This document shows, in pieces, positions 7,072-15,939 of a stretch of DNA of 50,896 bases. The position numbers and the translations under genes are program-made. Source of the stretch: Candidatus Nanopelagicales bacterium (GTDB lineage Bacteria > Actinomycetota > Actinomycetes > S36-B12 > CAIYMF01); contig JADGOZ010000123.1 in NCBI GenBank assembly GCA_017882705.1, forward strand, positions 1 to 50,896. Direction: 5' to 3'. The notes under the pieces were generated by a model that searched no databases, was not told where the DNA came from, and saw only the letters and a list, made by a program, of their open reading frames with translations. The number at the start of each line of letters is the position of its first letter. The first letter of the stretch is position 1.

Positions 7072-8901
7072 TCATTCGTGCTCGAGGGAGTACGTGCGGA
7101 GCTTGCGGTAGAGCGTCGAGCGGGCGATGCCGAGGCGCTCGGCCGCGGCGCTGCGGTTGCCACCGCACTCGTGCAGCGCCACCAGGATGGCCTCACGCTC
7201 CTGAGCCTCGAGCCTGGTGAGCGTACGCCGGGGCACCGCGTGGCAGGAGGCGGGCAGGTCGTCGGCATGGATCTCCCCGAGCGGGCGGCGCGCCAGGGCG
7301 GCCGCCAGCGCGTCGCGCAGCTCCGGGACGTTGCCCGGCCACGGGTAGCCGCGCACGAGCCGCAGGGCCCCCGCGTCCAGCCGGACTCGGCGTCCGGGCG
7401 CGAGGTCGCCGAGCACCCGGGTGACGATCGCCTCCAGGTCGTCGGGGCGGCGGCGCAGCGGGGGCACCGTGACGGCGACCGCGATGTGGTTCAGGACCAT
7501 CACAACTGCCGGGTCGTGGTCCTCCTCGATGCGGGCCGCCGTGGCCGCGACGATCGTGCGCCCCTGACGCCCGGCACCGGCCAGGAGGCGGGCCGCCCGC
7601 TGGGCACCCGCGGGGTCGAGCAGGTCGACGTCCCGCAGCACGAGCAGGGTCGGGTCCTCCGTGGCAGGCGCGAGGTCCTCGAGGTCCGGGCCGTCGGCCG
7701 CAGCGAGCCTGTCGGCGTCGACCGTGACGCTGCGGCCACCCGGGTGGACGGCGAGGAAGGTCTCGACGACGAGCGTCGTGCGTCCCGAGCCCGGCTCGCC
7801 CACCGCGATGACGCCTGCCCCGGTCGCGACGGCGGCGCGGGCCTCGTCGCACGCCGCGGCCCAGGGCGTGGTGGTCCTCACGGCTCGCGGTGCCCGGGGG
7901 GCTGGGACCGACACGGCGCCTCGCGAACCGCTGGTACCGACGGCGCCACCGCCGTCCTCACGGTGCACCACGTCGAGCCGCACCAGCAGCCCCGCGGTCT
8001 CGGCACCGGCAGTGACGCGTGTGCCTCGTATTCGCACCCGGCGCCCCTCAGCGAGGGTGACGATGCCGGTGACGTCGGCGCCGCGTCCCAGGAGCAGGCG
8101 AGCGTGCTGCGTGAGCTGGTGCATCTCCTCGGGAGCGACCATCGCCTGCGCCCGGGCGTTCGACATCTCCACCGCATCCCCCACGGCCACGACGGCCTGG
8201 TGCCCGCGGGCGTCGGCCGTGAGGTACGCCTCGAACAGGGCGCGCTGCGCCCGGCTGCGGTCCTCCAGCAGGTTGCGGCTGATGGCGTCGGCCGCCGACC
8301 TCACCAGGGTCCGCAGCAGGGGGCTCCAGTCGTCGGCGAGCGTGCTGACGTCGAGCACGCCGCTCACGCGCGAGGTGATCGGGTCGATGATCGGGGCGCC
8401 GGTGCAGGCGAAGACCTGCAGCGGCTCGGCGAAGTGCTCGGCGCCCACGACGCTCAGCGGCCGGCGGGCCTCGATCGTCGTCCCCACGCCGTTGGTCCCG
8501 ACGCCCCCCTCGGCGTAGCCGAAGCCGGGGGAGAAGGCGACCCGGTCGAGCATCCGACCGACGACCGACGACCCGTCGACGCGCCGCAGGATCCGAGCCC
8601 GGTCGTCGGTGAGCGCGATGACCATCGGCACGTCCAGCAGGTCGTCCCGGAGCCGGTCGATGACCGGCTCGGCGCACCGGACCAGCCGGGAGTCGAAGTC
8701 GACGTCGTCGTGGAAGGTGGCGGCCACCGCCTCGGGGTCGACCCCGGCCGAACGGCTGCGGCTCCAGGACGCGAGGACGACGTCGGGCACCCCGGTGCCG
8801 ACCGTGGTCCCGCGCTCGAGGAAGCCCGTTCGTGCGGTGGCGGCAAGGGCGCGTCGGGTGGGGAGGTCCCGCATGGCCATCACCTCGTCTCGTGCGCCCA
8901 T
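7072..8901 (-). CDS. AcoR/MimR-like GAF-AAA-Fis transcriptional activator
   Basis: 609-aa regulator with an N-terminal GAF-like sensor region (about 80-250), a degenerate AAA+ domain with P-loop GEPGSGRTT (about 355), and a C-terminal Fis-type HTH (NRSAAAERLGIARSTLYRKL). It belongs to the enhancer-binding-protein family, but I see no GAFTGA loop, which is needed for sigma-54 contact. That fits Actinobacteria, which lack rpoN and use AcoR/MimR-type activators with ordinary promoters. It likely responds to an alcohol, ketone or diol and activates the adjacent dehydrogenase. The start at 8901 is the first in-frame ATG; 8880 is an alternative. Confidence 0.88.
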   Translation of the reverse strand: MGARDEVMAMRDLPTRRALAATARTGFLERGTTVGTGVPDVVLASWSRSRSAGVDPEAVAATFHDDVDFDSRLVRCAEPVIDRLRDDLLDVPMVIALTDDRARILRRVDGSSVVGRMLDRVAFSPGFGYAEGGVGTNGVGTTIEARRPLSVVGAEHFAEPLQVFACTGAPIIDPITSRVSGVLDVSTLADDWSPLLRTLVRSAADAISRNLLEDRSRAQRALFEAYLTADARGHQAVVAVGDAVEMSNARAQAMVAPEEMHQLTQHARLLLGRGADVTGIVTLAEGRRVRIRGTRVTAGAETAGLLVRLDVVHREDGGGAVGTSGSRGAVSVPAPRAPRAVRTTTPWAAACDEARAAVATGAGVIAVGEPGSGRTTLVVETFLAVHPGGRSVTVDADRLAAADGPDLEDLAPATEDPTLLVLRDVDLLDPAGAQRAARLLAGAGRQGRTIVAATAARIEEDHDPAVVMVLNHIAVAVTVPPLRRRPDDLEAIVTRVLGDLAPGRRVRLDAGALRLVRGYPWPGNVPELRDALAAALARRPLGEIHADDLPASCHAVPRRTLTRLEAQEREAILVALHECGGNRSAAAERLGIARSTLYRKLRTYSLEHE

Positions 8902-9018
8902 GATGGCCGACGGTGAGCACGAAGTCGCCAGGACTGGGACTCCCGGTGTTCCACGAGCCGCGGAACACCGACTACGGCTGCACGAAGACGGCCTGACTGC
9001 TCCGGACAGGACGACCGC

Positions 9019-9916
9019 TCACGATGCTGCTGCGAGCTCGCGGACGTAGGCCGTGGTCGGGCGTGGAGGGATCCCGCGGCTGGTGAGCGGGGTGTCGTCC
9101 CAGTGGATGGGATGCGTGTCGGAGTACAGCGACATGCCCATGCGCGAGGCGATGTCCGGCTTCGGCCGCGACGCCACCGCGGCGCCCGCGCGGAGGGCGA
9201 CGCGGGGGATGTGGCGGGGGTGGAGCGCGACGCCGAAGGCGTCCCCGAGCGCGTCGCAGACCTGGTTGCGCGTCAGAGTCTCCGGGCCGCCGAACTCGAC
9301 GACGGCCGGCGGGTCCGGCTCGGTCGCGAGGGCCACGACGAGCGCCGCCACGTCGTCCTCGGCGACGTAGGCCTCGGGCGTCGTCCCCTTGCCGTAGATG
9401 ACCGCCTTGGACCGGAGCGGGTCGATCCCGGTGAGCGGTGCGAGCCAGACCTCCTGGAACTTGTCCGGCCGGACGACCACACCACGCGTCGAGCTGGCCT
9501 CCAGCCTCCGCTCGGTAGCCAGCTTGGCCGCGGCGAGCGGGGCCAGCCGCGCCGTCTCCTCGGTGAGGCCGGCCATCGACACGAACACGAAGCGGGCCAC
9601 GCCCCGCCGAGTCGGCGGCGTCGACGAGATTGCGGTTGCCGTCGCGGTCGACGGCGGAGATCGAGACGTCCTTGGCGCCGCCGAGCATGCGGCTGATGGC
9701 GTTGGCGGTGGTGACGACGGTGTCGACGCCCTCCAGTGCCGGCGGCAGGCTGGCGGGATCGGTCAGGTCGCCGTGGACGACCTCGACGCCGAGCGCATCG
9801 AGCGCGTCATGGGGGCGTCCAGGACGGACGAGTGCGCGGAACGGGATGCCCCTCTCGGACGGCATCCGGGCGATGCGCCCACCGAGGTCGCCGGTGGAAC
9901 CGCAGAGCAGGATCAT
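9019..9916 (-). pseudogene. NmrA-like NAD(P)-binding reductase, frameshifted
   Basis: The first part, from an ATG at 9916 with SD GGGGGAG, reads MILLCGSTGDLGGRIA (a TGxxGxxG-like Rossmann start) and continues to NLVDAADSAG. The homologous continuation (VARFVFVSMAGLTEETARLAP through to VRELAAAS) is in another frame. One extra base in the C4 run at 9602-9605 explains the shift; removing it restores an uninterrupted protein of about 298 aa. It is an atypical short-chain dehydrogenase of the NmrA/NAD(P)H-binding class. It is either a recent pseudogene or a sequencing error. Both flanking segments keep family-like sequence, so inactivation would be recent. Confidence 0.8.
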
Positions 9917-10073
9917 GACTCCCCCTTGTTCCTGGGACGACCCTGGGACCGGGCGGGGAATCCATCCCCTGGCCCGTTCCGGCCGTCCCCGGCTGAGCCG
10001 AACGGGGTTGGCGAACGGGTTTCTCTGCGGTCGTTCCCTCAAGGTCGGGTCACAGCGGGCCGAGTGCACAGAT

Positions 10074-11504
10074 GTGAAGGGGACTCATGACCGGGGCCGA
10101 TGGTTCAGTCCGGGCACGCTCGCGTGCCGGTGGCGCGACCGCAACGAGCTCCTGCAGCGCTCGGGCGAGGACGGCCTGACCCTCGTCGAGCTCCTCGTCG
10201 CCATGACGATCTTCACCATGGTGGCCCTCTCGCTGGCCTACACGCTGCAGAACGCGCTGACCACGACGCGGGACGCCCGCAACCGGGTTCAGGCGGCCAA
10301 CCTCGCCGCCCGCGAGCTCGAGATCGTCCGCAACGACTTCGGTGCCACGACGGCGGGTCCGGCCACGTTGGGTGCGACCTCCACCGTGACGAACCCCCAC
10401 CAGCTGCCCGGCCAGACCGCCGGCCAGCCGCTGCAGGTCGACGGCACCGACTACACCGTGGTCCGCCATGTCGAGTGGCTTCCGGGCGGCACCGGCAGCA
10501 GCCCCTGCGACGGCGGCAGCGCGGTGACCTACCCCAGCATCGGCGTCAACGTGAAGGTCACCTGGAACGCCATGCACGCCACGACACCGGTCGAGAGCAA
10601 CACGATCCTGACCCCGCCCAAGGGAACGTTGAACACCACACTGGCGTTCGTGGCCGTCAAGGTCGTGGGGGCCGGCGGGACCGGGCTCAACGGCGTGCCG
10701 GTCACCCTGTCCGGACCCGGCGGCACGCCGGTGGTCACGTCGGCCGACGACGGCTGTGCCGTGTTCTCCCTCACGACCATGGGCACCTACTCGGCGACGA
10801 TCGGCACCACCGGCTACATCACGATGGACGGTCAGCCGGGCGCGACCAAGTCGGGGATCGCCGTGACGTCGGGCACCTTGCAGCAGCTGAGCTTCAGCTA
10901 CGACAAGGCGGTCACCCTGACGGCGGCCTTCACCACCGATGGCGTGCACGCCCTGCCCAGCCCGCTCCCCGGGCTCACCTACTTCAACCAGGGCCTGACG
11001 CCGCTCCCCAAGAAGACGGCCGCGACCGCCGCCACCAGCACGGCGCTCGGCTCGCTGTGGCCCTTCTCCGACGGCTACGCGGTCTGGGCAGGCACCTGCG
11101 CTCAGTCCGACCCCACCGCCGCCGGTCACTCGCGCCCGGCACCCGTCGTGGTGCTCCCCGGCGGCAACGGGTCGGTGGCACTCGCGCTGGCACCGCTCAG
11201 CATCTCCGTCACCTCGATGGCCGGCGTCCCGCTCGTCGGCTACAAGGTGATCGCCACGCCGCACGATCAGACCGGATGCACGAACCCGACGACGCCCTTC
11301 ACGCTCGGCACGACCGACGCGACCGGGACCGTGCTCTCGTCGCTCCCCGGTGGCGTGTGGGACGTGTCGGTGAAGGACTCGCTGGGCACGGTCAAGACGC
11401 TCGACGGCGGTGTCCCCGCGATAGCGACCACCTACTCGTCGGTGGCCACGCCGGCCCTCAACCTCGTCGACCCCGAGACTGACATGACTGTGCGGGTGCC
11501 GTGA
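10074..11504 (+). CDS. Prepilin-like protein with Ig-like/CarboxypepD_reg-like repeats
   Basis: About 476 aa. A class III-type signal EDG^LTLVELLVAMTIFTMVAL (Gly -1, Glu +5) marks a type IV pilin/pseudopilin cleaved by a prepilin peptidase. The ectodomain is unusually large, with segments like GLNGVPVTLSGPGGTPVVTSADDGC and VSVKDSLGTVKTLDGG that resemble carboxypeptidase-regulatory or Ig-like beta domains. The start is uncertain. GTG 10074 is in frame but has no SD; the well-placed ATG 10087 (SD AGGGG) is one frame off, so a lost G in the 10090-10093 run is possible. The stop overlaps the next start (11501). Likely a minor pilin or surface pseudopilin. Confidence 0.78.
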   Translation: MKGTHDRGRWFSPGTLACRWRDRNELLQRSGEDGLTLVELLVAMTIFTMVALSLAYTLQNALTTTRDARNRVQAANLAARELEIVRNDFGATTAGPATLGATSTVTNPHQLPGQTAGQPLQVDGTDYTVVRHVEWLPGGTGSSPCDGGSAVTYPSIGVNVKVTWNAMHATTPVESNTILTPPKGTLNTTLAFVAVKVVGAGGTGLNGVPVTLSGPGGTPVVTSADDGCAVFSLTTMGTYSATIGTTGYITMDGQPGATKSGIAVTSGTLQQLSFSYDKAVTLTAAFTTDGVHALPSPLPGLTYFNQGLTPLPKKTAATAATSTALGSLWPFSDGYAVWAGTCAQSDPTAAGHSRPAPVVVLPGGNGSVALALAPLSISVTSMAGVPLVGYKVIATPHDQTGCTNPTTPFTLGTTDATGTVLSSLPGGVWDVSVKDSLGTVKTLDGGVPAIATTYSSVATPALNLVDPETDMTVRVP

Positions 11505-12238
11505 TGCTGAGCATGATCCGTCGACTCCTCACCGACGCCCGGGAGCGGCCGGCAGCCGGCGTCACGCTGATCGAGACGGTGGTCGTCACCGCCATGCTGG
11601 CCGTCGTGCTCGGGATGGCGCAGGAAGCGCTCATCCTCACGAGCCGCACCGTCGGCGACAACGCGACGCGCCTCAACGAGTCGCAGCAGGCCAAGACCGC
11701 CACCGAGGCGATGAGCCAGTCGCTGCGCACGTCGATCCTGCCCAAGCAGCTGAGCGGCACCTGCACCGGCTGCGCGTCGGCCGCGTTCATCGCGGGCACC
11801 GGGAATTCCGTCCAGTTCTACGCCAACCTCAACAACGACCTCGTGGTGCCGACCTCGGGGACCACGTCGTTCGGGCCGCGGAAGGTGGCCTACGTGCTCG
11901 GCACGGACGGCACCCTGACCGAGACCGTGCAGGCACCCGACGTCCACGCCTTCGACAACTACAACTTCACCTACTGCACGCCGGGGCCGAGCTGCCCTGT
12001 GCGCACCCGCATCCTGGCGCGCAACGTCGTCACCACGTCGAACCTGTTCACGTACTACACCAAGGTCGGGGCGACCCTCCCCGTGCCGCTCGAGTCGGTG
12101 CCCGCCAACCTGCAGGCCGTCGACAGCATCGACATCTTCATCACCGTCCGGACCGCCCAACGCGTGGAGGGATCCTCTGTGACGACCCGCGTCATGCTTC
12201 CCAACGCCGACTCCGCACCCACTCCGAGCGCGACATGA
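11501..12238 (+). CDS. Prepilin-like protein (PilW/PulJ-like minor pilin)
   Basis: 245 aa. Short positive N-terminus, then AAG^VTLIETVVVTAMLAVVLGMA (cleavage after Gly, Glu at +5), an amphipathic helix (TRLNESQQAKTATEAMSQSLR) and a beta-rich C-terminal domain with Cys pairs (GTCTGC, CTPGPSC) that may form disulfides. This pattern matches minor pilins of the PilW/PulJ type. It overlaps both neighbours (ATGA junctions at 11501 and 12235), implying one transcript. No pilus ATPase or platform gene is in the window. Confidence 0.82.
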   Translation: MMLSMIRRLLTDARERPAAGVTLIETVVVTAMLAVVLGMAQEALILTSRTVGDNATRLNESQQAKTATEAMSQSLRTSILPKQLSGTCTGCASAAFIAGTGNSVQFYANLNNDLVVPTSGTTSFGPRKVAYVLGTDGTLTETVQAPDVHAFDNYNFTYCTPGPSCPVRTRILARNVVTTSNLFTYYTKVGATLPVPLESVPANLQAVDSIDIFITVRTAQRVEGSSVTTRVMLPNADSAPTPSAT

Positions 12239-14346
12239 GACTCACCATGAACCGTTCCGCGCGCCGCGCCGCCCTGCGGGGCGACGACTCCGGCATCGTC
12301 ATGCTCATGGTGGTCTGCGTCATCATGATCATGACGCTGCTCGTCACCACCGCCATCGCCTACGCGATGTCGGTCCGGACCCAGTCCAAGCGCGACCAGA
12401 ACTGGAACGCCGCGCTGGCCGCCGCCGCGGCCGGCGTGGACGACTTCGTCGCCCGGGTCAACAAGAGCGACGCCTACGTGCAGACGGTGGACTGCACCAA
12501 CCTCGCCTGGAAGGGACCCAACGCCGGCACCAACACGTGCGGCTGGACCTCGTCCACCCCGGTCGGCTGGCTGAACGTCGAGGCCGGCGACGGCACCGGC
12601 GGCCAGTTCCACTACGACGTCGACACGTCGTCGTTCTACAAGGACGGGTCGGTCCGGCTGAACTCGACCGGCAAGGTCAACGGCGTCAGCCGAACCCTGC
12701 AGGTCCGCCTCGCGCGCGGAGGCCCCGTCGACTTCGTCTACTCGACCGACTTCGAGGACGCCGACCCGCAGAACACCTTCGTCTACCCCACGCCGCCCTC
12801 CAACGACTGCGGTGGCAGTGGCACCACCCTGGCGAAGTACTGGTACCAGACGCGCAGCAACTGCGTGGAGATCACCTTCATCGGCGGGGACGTCCTCGAC
12901 GGACCGGTGCACTTCAACGACACGCCCCTCATGAGCCTCAACGGCAGCACCCGCCCGATCTTCAACCAGGGCTACGAGACCGCCGACACCCGGTGCCCGT
13001 CCGGCGGGGCCGCCACCTCCGGCTCGCCGGCGGTCGGCACGAGCGCGGGCAACGACAAGTGCTGGCGCGGTGGCAGCGGCACGACGACACCTCAGTTCGG
13101 CACCGGCACGACGGCGCGCGGCGTCGGGATGCTCACCCTCCCCGACAACAGCGCGATCTTCGACAAGTCCCCCGGCTGCGTCTACACCGGTGACACCCGG
13201 ATCCGGTTCAACAGCAACGGCACCATGACCGTCTGGAACACCATGAGCTCCGGCACCACCCTCACCCTGCCGACCACGGTCAGCGGGACGAACTGCGGCA
13301 ACGCGGCCAACTTCGTCCCGGCGTCGGGCCAGAAGTACCCCTCGTCCGGCCAGACGGTGCCGGTGCCGAACGACATGGTGATCTACGTCAAGAACTCGGC
13401 GTCGTCGACCACCTGCGTGCCCGGCCAGATCGTGAACGGCTCGACCTCAGGGAGCATCTCGGGCGACCAGATCCCGCTCGGCAGCGGCACGACCTCGTCG
13501 GGCATCACGGACGCGACCTACTACGACCCCGACTCGCTGAGCACGGTGAGCACGGCCTCGTTCAAGAAGGTGACGACGTGGGCGGTGGATGCCACCAAGC
13601 CGGCGACCGGACCCACGGAGACGGTGACCAACGACGCGCACCCGACCACGTTCGACTGCGGCAGCGGCAACCTCTACGTCGAGGGCACGCTGAACGCCCG
13701 GGTCACCCTGGCCGCGCAGGACAACGTCGTCGTGACCGGCGACCTGCTGATGAACGGCACCGCCGCGGGCGCCGTCGCGACCGGCACCCCGATGCTCGGC
13801 CTCGTGGCGCAGAACTCGGTCGTCGTCTACCACCCGGCGCAGCGCGCCTCCTCCGCACCCACCACCGCGGTGGCCGCGTCCCTGATCACGCCCTCGAACA
13901 AGACCGGGACGTGCAGCTCGACGATCGGGGCGCTCCCGACGGCGGGCACGGCCACGACCATGACCTGCACCTGGACGACCACGAAGACGTACACGAAGTC
14001 CACCAGCGGTACGCAGGACTCGTACTCCGACCTGTCCTACCCGTCGGCCTCGACCGGCAGCTCGTCCCACCGGTGGATCTACGCCTCCATCGAGACCCTG
14101 AACCACAGCTTCTGGGTCCAGAACTACCGGGCAGGGTCCGGCTACCTGGGCACGCTGAGCGTGCGCGGCTCCATCGCCCAGCGCTGGCGCGGCATCGTCG
14201 GCACCCAGAACAGCGGCGGACGCGGCTACCTGAAGGACTACAGCTACGACACCCGGCTGAGGTTCTCCGCGCCGCCCTACTTCCCGCAGTGGAACGGCTC
14301 GATCTGGGGTGCCAAGACCACGGGTGAGCTCAAGCCGCAGTACTGA
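12235..14346 (+). CDS. Large prepilin-like (PilX-type) surface protein
   Basis: 703 aa. An N-terminal segment DDSG^IVMLMVVCVIMIMTLLVTTAIAYA looks like a prepilin/PilX-type signal but lacks Glu+5, as is usual for PilX/GspK-like proteins. The ectodomain of roughly 650 aa is rich in Gly, Ser, Thr and Asn with many Cys and Tyr residues, suggesting a secreted, disulfide-bonded adhesive surface structure. The ATG at 12235 overlaps the previous stop; ATG 12247 is an alternative. It is the last gene of the three-gene unit and is followed by a strong terminator. Role in adhesion or pilus tip formation is inferred. Confidence 0.8.
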   Translation: MRLTMNRSARRAALRGDDSGIVMLMVVCVIMIMTLLVTTAIAYAMSVRTQSKRDQNWNAALAAAAAGVDDFVARVNKSDAYVQTVDCTNLAWKGPNAGTNTCGWTSSTPVGWLNVEAGDGTGGQFHYDVDTSSFYKDGSVRLNSTGKVNGVSRTLQVRLARGGPVDFVYSTDFEDADPQNTFVYPTPPSNDCGGSGTTLAKYWYQTRSNCVEITFIGGDVLDGPVHFNDTPLMSLNGSTRPIFNQGYETADTRCPSGGAATSGSPAVGTSAGNDKCWRGGSGTTTPQFGTGTTARGVGMLTLPDNSAIFDKSPGCVYTGDTRIRFNSNGTMTVWNTMSSGTTLTLPTTVSGTNCGNAANFVPASGQKYPSSGQTVPVPNDMVIYVKNSASSTTCVPGQIVNGSTSGSISGDQIPLGSGTTSSGITDATYYDPDSLSTVSTASFKKVTTWAVDATKPATGPTETVTNDAHPTTFDCGSGNLYVEGTLNARVTLAAQDNVVVTGDLLMNGTAAGAVATGTPMLGLVAQNSVVVYHPAQRASSAPTTAVAASLITPSNKTGTCSSTIGALPTAGTATTMTCTWTTTKTYTKSTSGTQDSYSDLSYPSASTGSSSHRWIYASIETLNHSFWVQNYRAGSGYLGTLSVRGSIAQRWRGIVGTQNSGGRGYLKDYSYDTRLRFSAPPYFPQWNGSIWGAKTTGELKPQY

Positions 14347-14357
14347 GCGGACCCACC

Positions 14358-14391
14358 GGAAGGCCCGTCCTCGTCGGAGGGCGGGCCTTCC
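14358..14391 (+). terminator. Strong hairpin terminator after the pilin operon
   Basis: 15-bp stem (14358-14372 with 14377-14391, one G-U pair) and GTCG tetraloop, 11 bp after the stop of the third pilin gene. Confidence 0.85.
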
Positions 14392-14481
14392 GCCCGTCCC
14401 GACTCCCGGCGGCCACCTGCCTAGAATCGGCGCCTGGACCGTCGGCCGACGGTCCACCGCACAGCCGTCTCGAGGCCGCCC

Positions 14482-15309
14482 GTGATCACCGCCCTGCGCC
14501 CCGCCGCGGTGGCAGGTGACGGCACGGCGAGGTACGCGGTCACCACGCACGACGGCGCTGCCTTCGAGGCCGTCTACCAGCCCCGGCCGGACGACCCGAC
14601 GATCTGCATGTCGGCGCAGGCAGGGTGCGGCTACGGCTGCACCCACTGCGCGACGACCTACGCCGACGTGCAGTTCCGGCGCAGCCTCGACGCGGACGAG
14701 ATCGTCGACACCGTCACCCGTATCGCGTCGGCGCACGGGGACGGCCAGGTGCGCACGGTCGACTTCAGCGGCACCGGCGACGCGTCGCGCAACTGGGCCG
14801 CGGTGTCCGAGGCCGTACGCCGGATGCGCGAGGCAGGGCTGTGCCGGTCGGTCGGCGTCACGTCCGTGGCGCCGCAGCGCTGGATCCGCCAGCTCCTGGC
14901 CACCGACGAGACGCAGTGGCCGGACGAGCTGCTCTTCTCGCTGCACGGTCCGACCCGCGAGTCCCGTCGGCTGGTCGTGACCAACGGCGAGGACCCGGCC
15001 CGGGCGATGGCCGGCTGGTGCGACGTCGCCGCGCGCAAGTCCGTGACGCTGAGCTACGTGCTGCACGACGGCAACACCCGGGCCGCCGATCTCGAGGCGC
15101 TGGTCGGCCTGCTCGGCCCGCACGAGGGCTTCGCCGGCCTGCGGCTCACCCCGCTGAACGGCGTCGCAGGGGTCCCGCTCCTTCCGGCGTCGGACCCGAA
15201 GTCGTTCGTGGCCGCGGTGCGGGACGCCCTGCCGTCGTGGGCGGTGCGGACGGTCGACCCGATCGGGCTCGACGTCGACGCCGCGTGCGGCCAGCTGCGC
15301 GTGCGCTGA
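14482..15309 (+). CDS. RlmN/Cfr-family radical SAM protein (short form)
   Basis: 275 aa. The [4Fe-4S] motif CGYGCTHC (C49, C53, C56) lies in the family context ICMSAQAGCGYGC. C42 aligns with RlmN Cys118 (C-x6-C spacing) and C269 in DVDAACGQL aligns with the methyl-carrying Cys355, so all mechanistic cysteines are present. It is about 75-100 residues shorter than canonical RlmN and lacks the N-terminal HhH/accessory domain. RlmN/Cfr enzymes methylate C2 or C8 of adenines in 23S rRNA or tRNA; the target here is unknown. The GTG start is used; there is no room for a longer frame upstream. Confidence 0.82.
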   Translation: MITALRPAAVAGDGTARYAVTTHDGAAFEAVYQPRPDDPTICMSAQAGCGYGCTHCATTYADVQFRRSLDADEIVDTVTRIASAHGDGQVRTVDFSGTGDASRNWAAVSEAVRRMREAGLCRSVGVTSVAPQRWIRQLLATDETQWPDELLFSLHGPTRESRRLVVTNGEDPARAMAGWCDVAARKSVTLSYVLHDGNTRAADLEALVGLLGPHEGFAGLRLTPLNGVAGVPLLPASDPKSFVAAVRDALPSWAVRTVDPIGLDVDAACGQLRVR

Positions 15310-15444
15310 CCCCGTTGGGGAACAGCAGGCGAACGAGGCGCGCGAACCGCTCAAGCGGCGGTCAATCATCCTCTCCGGCGCTGAGTGCGGCGGACGCGCT
15401 CCCTAGCGTGGAAGCACACCCACCGACCGGATCGAGGGTCCCCG

Positions 15445-15915
15445 GTGACCACGACGAGCGAGCACGACGCCTACGACGGCTCCGACCGCCGCATGCTGCT
15501 CGGTGTCGTCGCGAGCGTGCTCGTGCTCGGGCTGCTGCTCGCCGCCCTCGGGCAGCTCGCTCTCGCCCGGCTCGGTGTCTTCCACGAGCCGGGCGTGACA
15601 GTCATCGGGACCGTCGACCTCGTGGACCACGGCACGAACGCCAACGGCTGCACGGGCATCGGCGCGTACTCCGACGTCGCCGTGGGCACGTCCGACACGC
15701 TGACCGACCCGACCGGGGCGGTCCTCGGCATGGCACGACTCGGCGACCCGATCGAGTTCGGCGACGCCGGGTGCCTGTTCACCTTCCGCGTCGCGCACGT
15801 CCCGACCTCCGCGGCGGGGTACGGCGTGCAGGTCGGACAGACCGAGCCGGTCGTCACCAGCCGCGCCGCGATGAGCGCGAACGGCTGGACGGCCGAGGTG
15901 CACCTCGAGCGCTGA
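15445..15915 (+). CDS. Membrane-anchored hypothetical protein
   Basis: 156 aa from a GTG at 15445; the upstream frame to 15385 looks non-coding. A polar N-terminus precedes one strong TM segment (about residues 17-41, MLLGVVASVLVLGLLLAALGQL). An extracytoplasmic domain of about 110 aa follows, with two cysteines (NGCTGIGAY and DAGCLF) and a beta-rich pattern (VTVIGTVDLVDHG). A TAGCGT -10 candidate lies at 15402-15407. Function not recognised. Confidence 0.7.
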   Translation: MTTTSEHDAYDGSDRRMLLGVVASVLVLGLLLAALGQLALARLGVFHEPGVTVIGTVDLVDHGTNANGCTGIGAYSDVAVGTSDTLTDPTGAVLGMARLGDPIEFGDAGCLFTFRVAHVPTSAAGYGVQVGQTEPVVTSRAAMSANGWTAEVHLER

Positions 15916-15939
15916 GCGCCTCGCGCGAGCCCGGGCTCG

